From: Euperipatoides rowelli | Lineage: Eukaryota; Onychophora; Udeonychophora; Euonychophora; Peripatopsidae | Assembly: GCA_003024985.2 (NCBI GenBank) | Contig: PXIH01S0010833.1 | Length of the DNA stretch: 11,543 nucleotides | Reading direction: 5' to 3' (one strand) | Part shown: positions 1 through 7,796 of the stretch, piece by piece | How positions within the stretch are numbered: position 1 is the first letter of the stretch | How the letters are laid out: each line of letters starts with the position of its first letter | Notes under the pieces: generated by a model | Seen by the model: the letters and a program-made list of their open reading frames with translations, nothing else | What the model was told of the DNA's origin: nothing | Database searches by the model: none | Position numbers and translations under genes: made by a program

Positions 1-1576
1 TAAGTGTAATCATTTCATTATTACACATATTTGGAAACTTTTAAACAGAGGATTCTATGAGTCGTAAGATTTACGACACCGCGACCGCACATGTTGAAAT
101 TTTGACCGCGACCGCTTGAAGGTTAATTTGTCAGAGCGTTTATATTATTTTTTATTTACTTCTTAAGGTACATGTAGGAGCTGCAAAAGTTATCTGAAAA
201 ATCCATTACTAACGAGGCAAATTTTGTTGTAACTGTAGTCCTAAGCCGTTCTTGATATTTTTTGTGTCTTCACTATTTAGTTAGGATGTATTAAATAAAG
301 CACAGAATCACTTCCCCAACATAGAATACTTTTCAGCATAGTTTAAGTCCGTTATCTTTTTGNATTAAGTGATAGTAAATCCCTAACAGTTTAGTATATT
401 TAGCGCTAAAATTATATAAAAATGTTAGAAATGCCACCTAAGTTAAGGTACATAACATACTACCGGTGAGCCCTCTTTCTACAAAGATAACCCTTAATTG
501 GGTATGTTGGAGTAGTTGACCCTGGATCGAATTGGAGTATGGCATCAATCACACATTCATATCAGACACTTTTAATTTGGCAAAAGAGATGAGTAGGAAC
601 AGAATCAATAAAGTTTGATTTTTACATTTATTAAAATTGAGTTTGTTTTATTTTCTTTTTCTTTAATTTCATATATGTTAGTTAGGGGTGTGTTTGGTTG
701 CAACCACAATTTCTTGAACATCAATGTAAGGTGTTGTTCAAGGGAGGCAGCCAAACAGAAGACACAAATTTTATCTAGCATAATGCATGCTAAACGAGAT
801 CAGCAAGCCGGTGATGTTTTTGCCCTTTTATCCGTATAGTTACTTTGTTTTGTTCAACCAGACATGAATAGTGATAAGTTGTTATAAAATATGAAATCAA
901 AAGTTTTCTTTAGTTTAGCGTTGCCGACTTTAGCAGCGTAATTTTGATGTGTTAGGTTATTCATGTTAAAATAACGTCCCAGAGATAGATATTGTGAGTT
1001 CTCCTATTCTTNTGGAAAGTCCTATTCCAAAGCTGTTGGATTCAGATTGCTTCCCTTTTTAATTAAAATTTTCTGGGGAAGTAGCCTGTCTGTGATTGTT
1101 TTTTTCCCTTGTCCATAACAAGGGAATGGCGTCTGCTTCACTTTATATGATCTTACCCAGTTCTGAACAATTATTTTTGTACCGGACTCTCTTCCAAATT
1201 TTATATGCCACCTTTTTATTTTTATTCTCTTTCCACAATTTTTTTATGGAGTAAAGTAGTGTTACACTTATCATTGTTAGTTGTTTGCACTGTTTTAATT
1301 TTTTTATTATTCCTTAATTTTTTTTATTCACATTAGTATGTGATGTTGTCATTTATCATATCAACAGTTATGATATGAATGGTTTTAAAGCTTGAACTTT
1401 TTTCATCATGTCTAATAATTTTTTATTCACATTGAGCTAGCCTTCAGTCAGTTAGGGGTTACAATTTTTGTTTTGTTTGCATCCGCCATTACCACACTGC
1501 CTTCTATCATCATAAATAATTATATAGATAAGAGTCATAATAGGTTCTATTGAGATTAAACAAATAATTAACTAAA
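1..1576. other. AT-rich DNA without a recognisable gene
   Basis: No reading frame here resembles a protein family I know. The longest one, 615-839 on the plus strand, encodes 74 residues of low-complexity, partly hydrophobic sequence and looks like chance. Single N bases stand at 363 and 1012 and may be contig joins. The stretch holds T-rich runs, a short hairpin at 1104-1126, another 8-base-arm inverted repeat at 1356-1378, and a small GC-rich patch at 79-115. If the gypsy element were complete, its 5' LTR and primer-binding site should lie here just before 1577. I could not identify either, and no long match to the DNA after the integrase (7434-7709) was seen by eye. Confidence 0.6.
1104..1126. 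repeat. Short perfect hairpin, 9-base arms
   Basis: Bases 1104-1112 are the exact reverse complement of 1118-1126, separated by a 5-base loop. A run of T lies just upstream. The function is unknown. It could be a chance palindrome, or part of a control or untranslated region of the gypsy element that starts at 1577. Confidence 0.5.
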
Positions 1577-2682
1577 ATGGAAACAAAAAGCAAAGCAAAG
1601 GAAACTGACGAAAATGTTGAAGATATAACAAACAATAAAGATGAAAAAGGGGATGACAAAATAGAATGACAACCATACTATGAAACAATTACTAGAGACT
1701 ATTAAAGAAAGAGATGATGAAATAAGTAGATTGAATGACATAGTTCAAATCAGTAAACATAGCAATTGTGACTCAGGGAGGTACGAGTATGTTAATGCAA
1801 GCGAGAGTGATATTAGTGATGACCATGAATGTAAGTGCGGAATGAGTAAACTCAAATCTAAGAGGGGTTAACCTGTGACAGGCGATCCAATTAAACTAAT
1901 ACCTGTGTTCACGTGGGATCCCCCGTGACCTTAATGAAACTAAAAGAATGGTACCCTCATTTAGAGCCCTTGCCAAGGAAAACAACTGGTCTGATACTCA
2001 CGCCGTGCTCTTTTCAAATCTAAACTGGCAGGAGAAGGGCGCACTAGATATTTCAAAGGTCTGGGCAACATTGAAGATTTGACCTTTGAGGAAAGGATGT
2101 GTGAATTCGAACGTATGTTCAGCAGAGAACTTGACACGTCCCAAAGCCAGGAGCTATTCTGGACGTGTGTGCAGGGCCAAGACAAATTGATCACATCATT
2201 TAAACTAAGGTTGATGAGTCTGGGTGATATATATATAAAAAGAGTTTCAAGGACCAAATTCTATTCAGACAACTATTGGGCCAACAATTTATTAAAGGAC
2301 TAAATAGCAAGTACCGTAATGAAATAGCTAAAGCTAATATTACGGAATTTGACTCAGTGGTTAAATGGCACTCAGGCTTGAAGAGGCTGACAGAAAATAT
2401 CAAGAAACCGGCGAAAATGGGCCTCATCGAAATGGAACTAAACAACATGAGTTGTCTGTGATGGACCAAAGTAACCATAATCAAGAGTAAACTGGTAGTG
2501 ATGATCCTGAATCCCAGAGTAGGTGTAACTATCAATCCGTTAGGTGTTGGGAATGTTGTAGATTAGGTCACCGCAGATGGGAGTGTATGAGCTTGCGTCA
2601 TCCTAGACCGAGCAAGGATAACCATATCACACCCAATAATGGATATCACAGACAAAATCATTATTCTAATTCTTTAAACTAA
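1577..2682 (+). pseudogene. gag: Gag-like structural protein of the gypsy element, broken by frameshifts
   Basis: An ATG at 1577 opens a charged 30-codon frame that stops at 1667-1669. The frame shifts near 1666 into one (ATG at 1680) with a heptad-like, charged stretch rich in E, K and L, suggesting a coiled coil. A stop at 1869-1871 is followed in the same frame by a segment ending in WDPP before a TGA at 1926. Further blocks continue in other frames: about 1927-2020 (with ALAKENNWSD), 2022-2225 (with YFKGLGNIEDLTFEERM) and about 2240-2461 (with FIKGLNSKYRNEIAKA). These fit the usual Gag pattern of a capsid-like helical region that assembles the particle. The last block, to the TAA at 2680-2682, carries the zinc knuckle and an in-frame TAA at 2488-2490. 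The shift near 2225 sits beside a TA-dinucleotide run. The gag assignment rests on position, the knuckle and pattern resemblance; the frame-joining is inference. Confidence 0.8.
2545..2586 (+). other. CCHC zinc knuckle of Gag (nucleocapsid)
   Basis: The codons read CWECCRLGHRRWEC, an exact C-x2-C-x4-H-x4-C zinc knuckle. In retroelement Gag proteins this motif binds zinc and packages the element RNA. It lies near the C-terminal end of the gag region, about 100 bases before the pol frame opens, as expected. Confidence 0.9.
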
Positions 2683-2795
2683 AAAGGCCTTCCTTTAGAA
2701 GTACCCATGAAGGAAGAGCCCAATCTACAAAGGAAACCGGGACACAGATCAATAGTAACAACACTCAAAATCATGAGATCAGTAACAGAAGAGCT

Positions 2796-3090
2796 GGCAG
2801 GGTGAAGATTGGATTTAATAATCGATTTGAAGGGAAGCCCCTCGTTGACAAACTTGAAACCAGTGGTAATTGTATACGGTTGGTGTCACCTTTATCTGAC
2901 GATCATACTGACTCTAAATGCGCCACAGTATCGATGTTGATTGGCACAATGAAGTTCCATCATGAGGTGTGCGTAGCCAAGATCAATAGTCAAGGTCATT
3001 ACAAATTCATACTGGGATATGATATACTATCTAAGTATAAAGCTGTCATTGACATGAACAAGAACACTGTCGAGTTGGAGACTGTGGAGA
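2796..3090 (+). other. Retroviral-type aspartic protease remnant
   Basis: The C-terminal strand pattern is clear: FILGYDIL followed by KAVIDMNKNTVEL matches the usual protease end, I-LG-D-L ... iD. Upstream, the place of the catalytic D-T/S-G triad reads PLVDKLETSGN. The Asp (codon 2847-2849) is present but is not followed by T/S-G; a Ser-Gly pair comes a few residues later. This protease would cleave Gag-Pol. The altered motif suggests it is inactive, or that a small insertion or rearrangement occurred here. Confidence 0.7.
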
Positions 3091-3289
3091 GTAATAATGA
3101 TAGTAATAGTTGTGATAAAATATTGGAAAGCAACATTGGATACTGTAATTCTAAAATAAATAATAATGCTGCCACACATGAACATGCAGGGATCAAGAAA
3201 CTGATTAAAATAGAAGAAACATCCCTCAGTAGCATCCAGGGGGAAAAACTCTACCATATACTTGAGAGAAATGGCAAAATATTGATAGA

Positions 3290-4160
3290 AGACATGGTGG
3301 ATATAACAGGGGCTGACCTTTCTCCCTACAAACTCAAATTTCTGTCTGATAAGCCCATATACCAAAGGAAATATAGGATACCCCACAAACTTTATGCTCC
3401 CATCCACAGTAAACTTGACGGCCTTGAAAGGGCAGGCATCATATCTAAAACATGCTCAAATTGGAACATGCCTGCTATGTTTATTGAGAAAAAGCCTCCA
3501 TCCACTGACCTGAGAATGGTCCTTGATCTAAGAAAGATCAATCAAATTGTCGAAACATTTAAATACCCGCTCATGAGGATCAATGAGATCATCGAGAAAT
3601 TGGGTGGATCCAGGGTGTTCTCCACTCTGGATCTTAATAACAGATAATTTAATGTAAAACTCCATTACAGTGTCAAAGACAGATTCTCATTCAGTGCACT
3701 GTTCGGATGTTACAAGATGGAGAGACTTCCACAAGGGCTATTCACCAGCACCGGCTGATTCCAAAAAGTTATGAACAGGCTCTGTTTGACGTCATTTCCG
3801 ACGGTCACTGCATGGTATTACAAGATGATATTATATACATTCAAGATGTTGATGATCACTTGAGAGTTCTCGATCTAGTTCTCAGTGCTCTTAATAAAAT
3901 AAACATGGCCATAAGGCCGTTCAAGTGTGTGTTGTTCAAGAAGTCTCTCAAATTCCTCGGTCACATAATTGACAGGATGGTTTCAGACCATCACTTGAAA
4001 ATATTAAAGTGGTGTGAAAGTTTGAGAGGCTGGACACTGTAAAACAGGTGAGGAGTTTCTTGGGCACTGTGAACTTTTATCGGCAGTTCATACCAGGCAT
4101 CACTGAGATAGCTGATCCTCTGTACCACCTTGTCAAAGGCAAAGATAGCATTAAGGAAAA
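3290..4160 (+). other. Ty3/gypsy reverse transcriptase domain, three frames
   Basis: This domain copies element RNA into DNA. The frame to 3644 shows the family sequence blocks GIISKTCSNWNMPAMFIEKK, then LRMVLDLRKIN, and the first catalytic Asp in STLDLNN (codon 3630-3632). After the TAA at 3645-3647, in a place where the family has a GYF-like motif, the same frame continues with KMERLPQGLF. In another frame the catalytic box reads VLQDDIIYI (both Asp codons, 3824-3829), where Y-V/L/I-DD is usual. KCVLFKKSLKFLGHII follows, the usual KC-f-v-FLGH block. The thumb region SFLGTVNFYRQFIPGI lies in the third frame from about 4040. Confidence 0.92.
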
Positions 4161-4164
4161 GTGA

Positions 4165-4660
4165 AGCGAGGAGGCTGAAAGGGCCTTCATTAAATTAAAA
4201 GACATGCTTACTATGGCTCCCCTTCTTCAATACCCCAACTTCCATAAAGACTTTATTGTCAAAACTGATGCTAGCAACATTGGTATTGGTGCTGTGCTCG
4301 AACAAAGAGACGACGAAGACATGATACACCCTATTGCATTTTGTAGCAGGAAACTCAATGCTGCTGAGAGAAATTACTCTGCCATTGAGAGGGAAGCTCT
4401 GGCCATAGTCTATGCCATGGCTCAATTCAAGCATATAACTTATGGGTACCATATCCAACTTTGGACTGACCATCGACCCTTGTCCTATATATTCCAAATA
4501 AAGGATACTAATCTACGATTAGTGAGATGGCTCCTACAAGTCCAAGACTACAATATCATGATTGAATACCAGCCTGGTAAATTCAACTATGTAGCAGATT
4601 GGCTCTCTAGGGCACACAGTGAGACCCCCCAAGCCACTCTTGCAGCAGGTCAAATAAAGG
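4165..4660 (+). other. RNase H domain of the gypsy pol
   Basis: One uninterrupted frame encodes it. It shows the RT-linked RNase H pattern: KTDASNIGIGAVLEQ (Asp codon 4267-4269), HPIAFCSRKLNAAERNY, IEREALAIVYA (Glu codon 4393-4395), LWTDHRPLSYIF (Asp codon 4468-4470) and YVADWLSR at the end. These acidic residues are those that bind metal and cut the RNA strand of RNA-DNA hybrids. It is the best preserved part of the element; only the TGA at 4162-4164 just before it is damaged. Confidence 0.95.
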
Positions 4661-4690
4661 AACCCATCAATCACAGCAAGATACGGTTAT

Positions 4691-4875
4691 ACCAATCCAA
4701 GGATGACTTCTGCAGTAAATTAATGAGAAATATTGGCAGTGGCAATAACAATGACAAGGATTATAACATTGATGAAGAATGTATTCTGTTGAAGAGAGTA
4801 CTTCCTGAGAGACTTCATGGTTGGAAGCATCGTATAGTGGTTCCCAAGGATCTAAGAGGTCAAATAATGTCATCT
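4691..4875 (+). repeat. 185-base direct repeat, copy 1 (gypsy, between RNase H and integrase)
   Basis: It aligns without gaps to 6220-6404, offset 1529. The differences are at 4764, 4766, 4770, 4780, 4797 and 4832: four transitions and two transversions. In the pol frame four change an amino acid and two are silent. Copy 1 ends exactly at the N at 4876, while copy 2 starts exactly after the N at 6219. That is the signature of overlapping contig ends placed apart in a scaffold. Confidence 0.95.
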
Positions 4876-4876
4876 N
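4876..4876. other. Single N at a gypsy/LINE junction
   Basis: The base is undetermined. Left of it is pol coding sequence. Right of it is AT-rich, homopolymer-rich sequence belonging to the minus-strand LINE tail. The abrupt switch at an N points to a contig join of unknown gap size, not a sequenced insertion junction. Confidence 0.85.
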
Positions 4877-5150
4877 ATTTTGTGCATATAATACCCCCCC
4901 CATTTTTTTATAAAAAAAACAAACAAATTTTAATAATGTCAAAAAAAAAACAATTATTATACCAAACCCAGTAGAGAACAACCAAAAACTTCTGATTTAA
5001 ATTATAAGATTTGTTAGTTAAAATTACCCCTTTACCTTTTTTTTTTTTAAATTATATAACTACTACACCAGTACTACTTCTGGATTCCATAACCTATCCA
5101 CTTTGATAGGTTCAAAATTAAAAATGTCTATTTTATAATTATAACTTAGT
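4877..5150 (-). other. Probable 3' tail / 3' UTR of the LINE
   Basis: This DNA is downstream (minus strand) of the last LINE ORF2-like sequence. It holds runs of A, T and a run of eight C on the plus strand, and no gene. LINEs end in an untranslated region with an A-rich or simple-repeat tail. A proper tail and target-site duplication cannot be seen because the block is cut by the N at 4876. Confidence 0.5.
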
Positions 5151-6218
5151 TCTTAAATAACACAATACAATAGCTCTATCTTTTTAGCTTGTCCAAAACA
5201 AATTGCGCACCTACATTTCCGAATTCCAAACAAGATCACAAGTATCATTTTCCTTAACTCTATTGGAACCATTAATATATTATGGCTATTCAAAAAAAGA
5301 AAAAAAATCACATTTTTTATTAGTTTTTTGAAACAGTTATTTATCGTAATAAATCCCCCAAACAAATGTTGCATTGTTTCATTATCTACTCCACAAAAAA
5401 GCAGTATAGTTCTCCCAATCCTTTAAAACCCAATATTGTTAACCTATCCTTGGTAGGTAATAGTTTCAAACTAAATTTAATTACAAAATTATCAAAATTC
5501 CCTATGGCATTAATTGTTTTATAAACCCTAAATTAACCTTTTTATTTTTATACTGTACAAACAAGGTGCTTTCTTCCAAGATAATTTTCCTATATTTTTG
5601 CAATGATAATTTCCCAGTATCTTTAACTATTCTTTTCACACCATTATAAATATGTAACCATTTTTCGATTAAATTATCCCTTTTAACAATAATGATTTCC
5701 AAGAGTTGCATTATTTTCTTTTCCACTAACATTGAGCTATTTACTAGATTATTACAGTTTGGTTCAACAAAGAAATATCTATTAATCCCAGTCCACCCTT
5801 AGCCTTGGGAAAGCATACCTTTTCTTTTGATATATACTTATACTTATAGAAAATACAGCCCTGAAAAAGTCTATTCATTATATTTATATTAACTTTAGAA
5901 TAAACAGTAAACCCCATTGTATAAATCATTCTAGGAATAATTAACTGATTTATTAATCTAACTCTTTCTATCCATCCCTTAGCAAAAAATTTAATCTGTA
6001 ACAAATAATTTTTTATACCACCATGTTTTTCCCCATTATATATTTTGTGTACAGTATGTGCATTTTTTTATTTGAAAATTGATCCCCAAGATCTCCCCGT
6101 GCTCTCCATTGTAATTTTTGAAAAGAACCTTTTTACCAGTATCCAAATCATAAACATAAGATTTCTGTTCATTTATCATAGAACCTGTTATTCTCTCAAA
6201 TTCTTTGATTACTAGATC
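5151..6218 (-). pseudogene. LINE ORF2, C-terminal part (end of RT domain and C-terminal domain), broken
   Basis: On the minus strand, starting at 6218, the sequence reads DLVIKEFERITGSMINEQKS, the RT block that follows the catalytic box. Near 5940 it reads GWIERVRLINQLIIPRMIYT and near 5783-5809 PKAKGGLGL, both classic markers of the thumb/post-RT part of LINE proteins. Then follow RIVKDTGKLSLQKYRKI, a segment with LKLLPTKDRLTILGF, and CGVDNETMQHLFGGF near 5340-5400. The last matches the usual C-terminal Cys/His region (C..C..E...HLF) with part of its cysteines missing. At least two frameshifts separate these pieces. The missing N-terminal part lies at 7711-9895, and the two share 32 identical bases in the same reading frame. 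Confidence 0.85.
6187..6218. repeat. 32-base direct repeat, copy 1 (LINE RT)
   Basis: It is identical to 7711-7742. Copy 1 ends at the N at 6219 and copy 2 starts right after the N at 7710. Both encode the same peptide on the minus strand (DLVIKEFERI) in the same frame. This fits overlapping contig ends. A 32-base target-site duplication around the fragment 6220-7709 is the less likely alternative. Confidence 0.9.
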
Positions 6219-6219
6219 N
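6219..6219. other. Single N at a LINE/gypsy junction
   Basis: Left of this base the minus-strand LINE RT breaks off in mid-domain. Right of it the gypsy pol resumes with sequence already seen at 4691. It is taken as a contig join. Confidence 0.85.
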
Positions 6220-6404
6220 ACCAATCCAAGGATGACTTCTGCAGTAAATTAATGAGAAATATTGGCAGTGGCAATAACAATGACAAGGATTACAGCATCG
6301 ATGAAGAAGGTATTCTGTTGAAGAGTGTACTTCCTGAGAGACTTCATGGTTGGAAGCATCATATAGTGGTTCCCAAGGATCTAAGAGGTCAAATAATGTC
6401 ATCT
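6220..6404 (+). repeat. 185-base direct repeat, copy 2
   Basis: This is the partner of 4691-4875, with differences at 6293, 6295, 6299, 6309, 6326 and 6361. In this copy the pol frame continues directly into the integrase zinc-binding domain, so the true order is RNase H, this segment, integrase. Confidence 0.95.
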
Positions 6405-7002
6405 TACCACAACAGTGTGATGGGGTCACCTTTCCCACAGTATAACCATTTGAAAAATTAAAAAGCTGTTCAGTTGGGAAGGGATGTTTGTTGACATAAA
6501 GCAATTTGTAGCCACATGTGATAAGTGTCAGCATAGGAGTATGCCTAGGAACAAACCTCCCTTTCAACATGTCAAACCTCCCAGGGCCCCCATGGAGAGG
6601 GTGTTGGTCGATATTATAGGTCCCTTTGGTCTAACCCAATAATGCTAAAAATATGTTGTAGTATGGGAAGACACTTTAGTCATATGACATTTGCTTCTCC
6701 CATACGTAACATTGAGGCCAACACTGTGGCTGAGAATTACATTAAGACAATACTGCCCCACTATGGTGCCTCTCTTGAAATAGTGTCAGATCGAGGAGGG
6801 CAGTTCACTAGCAATGTCATGAAACAGATTCACAAGACATTGGGCATGAAGGAGATCTACACCACACTGTATAATCCCCAAGGTAATGGTGTGACTGAGT
6901 GCGTTAATTCCAAAATACTTAATGTACTGTCCAAAATATGCAATACTCAATATAACAAGTGGGACCAGTACCTCCCATTTGTAGTGCAAAATCTAAACAA
7001 TT

Positions 7003-7003
7003 N
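7003..7003 (+). other. Single ambiguous base inside the integrase frame
   Basis: Unlike the junction Ns, this one sits inside an unbroken frame and keeps correct spacing: the codon TNT falls at the position where the family commonly has Ser in a YN-S-H-S-G pattern. It is therefore probably one uncertain or polymorphic base (TCT would give Ser), not a gap. Confidence 0.7.
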
Positions 7004-7433
7004 TGTACATCGCAGTATGGGGGAGAGCCCATTTTTCATATTTCACGGGTTCGACCAAATCAACCCTGTTGTACCCATACTGGGCATTGATGAGGAAGGT
7101 GACAGAAACAGACACATAATTACTACAGAATTAATAGAGTCAGTCATTAAAGCTAGAGACAGCATAAGGTAGCACCTTACTGAGTTATCTAAGACCAATT
7201 GTGCTCCAAATAGCAAATTGATCAAATTACAAGAAATCAACATGGGGGACCAGGTACTGTGCCTTGATCCCACTAGCTACATGGGAAAGAACAGAAAACT
7301 TAAAGATCATTTCATAGAACCCTACAGGGTGATAAAAAAATGTGGTACTGTGACCTACCAAATAAGGAAGGCAGGTGAAAACACTGAGGACAAGGTTATG
7401 CATCTCATCAAGCTGAAGTTTTACTGGCCATGA

Positions 7434-7709
7434 GAGACATTGAATGATATTGCAAGGAAGAGTGATAATGATGAGGGGAATGATGGTGTGGCTGTCGAGT
7501 GAACCTTTATTTGATTGGTTAATTTTTGTGTTTTTGTGTTGTGTTGTCCTTGTGTTTTTTTTTGTTTGTCTTGATTTTTGTTTTGTTTCCTTTATGAGGT
7601 GTGGTAAGGGACTTAATTTCATTAGGGTATATTTTTATGTCATATAGTAGACTAGTCAGTATACTATAATAAATCTCAATAATTTGTAGATTTATCTAAT
7701 CTTTATATC
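7434..7709 (+). other. T-rich noncoding DNA after pol
   Basis: This follows the pol stop. It contains a purine-rich patch (about 7454-7490) and then a T/G-rich stretch. In gypsy elements a polypurine tract and the 3' LTR come after pol, so this could be the start of that region. No matching 5' LTR was found, and the block is cut at the N at 7710. A 67-codon hydrophobic frame at 7444-7647 comes from the T-rich composition and does not resemble an envelope gene. Confidence 0.45.
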
Positions 7710-7710
7710 N
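7710..7710. other. Single N at a gypsy/LINE junction
   Basis: To the left is post-pol gypsy DNA. To the right the LINE RT resumes, starting with the 32 bases that ended the previous LINE block. It is taken as a contig join. Confidence 0.85.
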
Positions 7711-7742
7711 GTTATTCTCTCAAATTCTTTGATTACTAGATC
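7711..7742. repeat. 32-base direct repeat, copy 2 (LINE RT)
   Basis: It is identical to 6187-6218. Here the minus-strand frame leads into it from the LINE RT catalytic region, so it marks the end of the 5' LINE block. Confidence 0.9.
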
Positions 7743-7784
7743 TAGTTTATTTAATTCACTCCTAGAAGATAAAAACACTGACAC

Positions 7785-7796
7785 TTCATCTAGATA
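7785..7796 (-). other. LINE RT catalytic box, altered to YLDE
   Basis: The minus-strand codons read Y-L-D-E within GYLDEVSVFL, in the place of the F/Y-A-D-D box. The first Asp is kept and the second is Glu. The second Asp is normally kept in active enzymes, so this is probably a decay mutation. The surrounding frame is open. Confidence 0.8.

Larger units (their letters stand above)
1577..4875 (+). mobile_element. Ty3/gypsy-type LTR retrotransposon, 5' block (gag and first part of pol)
   Basis: The domain order is gag with a CCHC knuckle, protease remnant, reverse transcriptase, RNase H, then the start of the integrase region. This order, with integrase after RNase H, is that of Ty3/gypsy (Metaviridae-type) elements and not of Ty1/copia. 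The block stops at the N at 4876, where unrelated LINE sequence begins. The rest of the element is found at 6220-7433, after a 185-base overlap. No LTR was found upstream. Several frameshifts and in-frame stops show an inactive copy. The particular gypsy clade is not determined. Confidence 0.9.
2670..4875 (+). pseudogene. pol: Pol polyprotein, protease to integrase start, broken
   Basis: The frame opens after a stop at 2667-2669 with no obvious own start, so pol was probably made as a fusion or frameshift product with Gag. It runs open to a TAA at 3645-3647. The protein resemblance continues past that stop and past a TGA at 3756-3758. It then moves to another frame near 3775 (ending at a TAA at 4040-4042) and to a third near 4040. 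That third frame has a TGA at 4162-4164, where the family usually has tryptophan, and then stays open to the N at 4876. Domains in order are protease remnant, RT, RNase H and the beginning of the integrase region. Reading through the N at 4876 into LINE tail sequence would give a false C-terminus. Confidence 0.9.
6220..7433 (+). pseudogene. pol: Gypsy pol, integrase part, broken
   Basis: Integrase inserts the element DNA into the genome. The block opens with the copy 2 repeat in frame, then YHNSVM (His at 6408-6410). A frameshift near 6420 leads into GHLSHS, a TGA at 6451-6453 and FSWEGMFVDIKQF. CDKC follows (Cys codons 6517-6519 and 6526-6528), completing an HHCC zinc-binding domain. The catalytic core has LVDIIGPFG (Asp 6610-6612), a TAA at 6640-6642, a frameshift near 6670, then IVSDRGGQF (Asp 6789-6791) and NGVTECVN (Glu 6897-6899), an exact D-35-E spacing. 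A TAG at 7170-7172 interrupts the same frame. The tail, with GDQVLCLD and EPYRVIKKCGTVTYQI, matches the GPY/F module and ends at a TGA at 7431-7433. No chromodomain follows. Confidence 0.92.

Noticed and set aside
615-839. A 74-codon plus-strand open frame
   Set aside because: It has no recognisable motif, is partly low-complexity and hydrophobic, and lies in AT-rich DNA where frames of this length occur by chance.
1316-1433. Direct repeat of a T-rich motif ending in attcacatt (about 1316-1335 and 1417-1433)
   Set aside because: It is short and low-complexity, with no conserved flanks, so chance is the simplest explanation.
4876-4974. Apparent C-terminal extension of the RNase H frame past the N
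   Set aside because: The added residues come from homopolymer-rich LINE tail sequence across an undetermined base, so the extension is a junction artefact.
4691-6404. The 185-base repeat as a target-site duplication of an inserted LINE
   Set aside because: LINE duplications are usually much shorter, the inserted block is only a LINE 3' half, and both ends coincide with Ns.
6196-6570. A 124-codon minus-strand frame, with a similar one at 4667-4981
   Set aside because: Both are antisense to the gypsy pol repeat. They resemble each other only because the 185-base repeat is present twice.
7444-7647. A 67-codon hydrophobic frame after pol as an envelope gene
   Set aside because: Its hydrophobicity follows from T-rich sequence. 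There is no signal peptide, cysteine pattern or cleavage-site pattern, and it is far too short.
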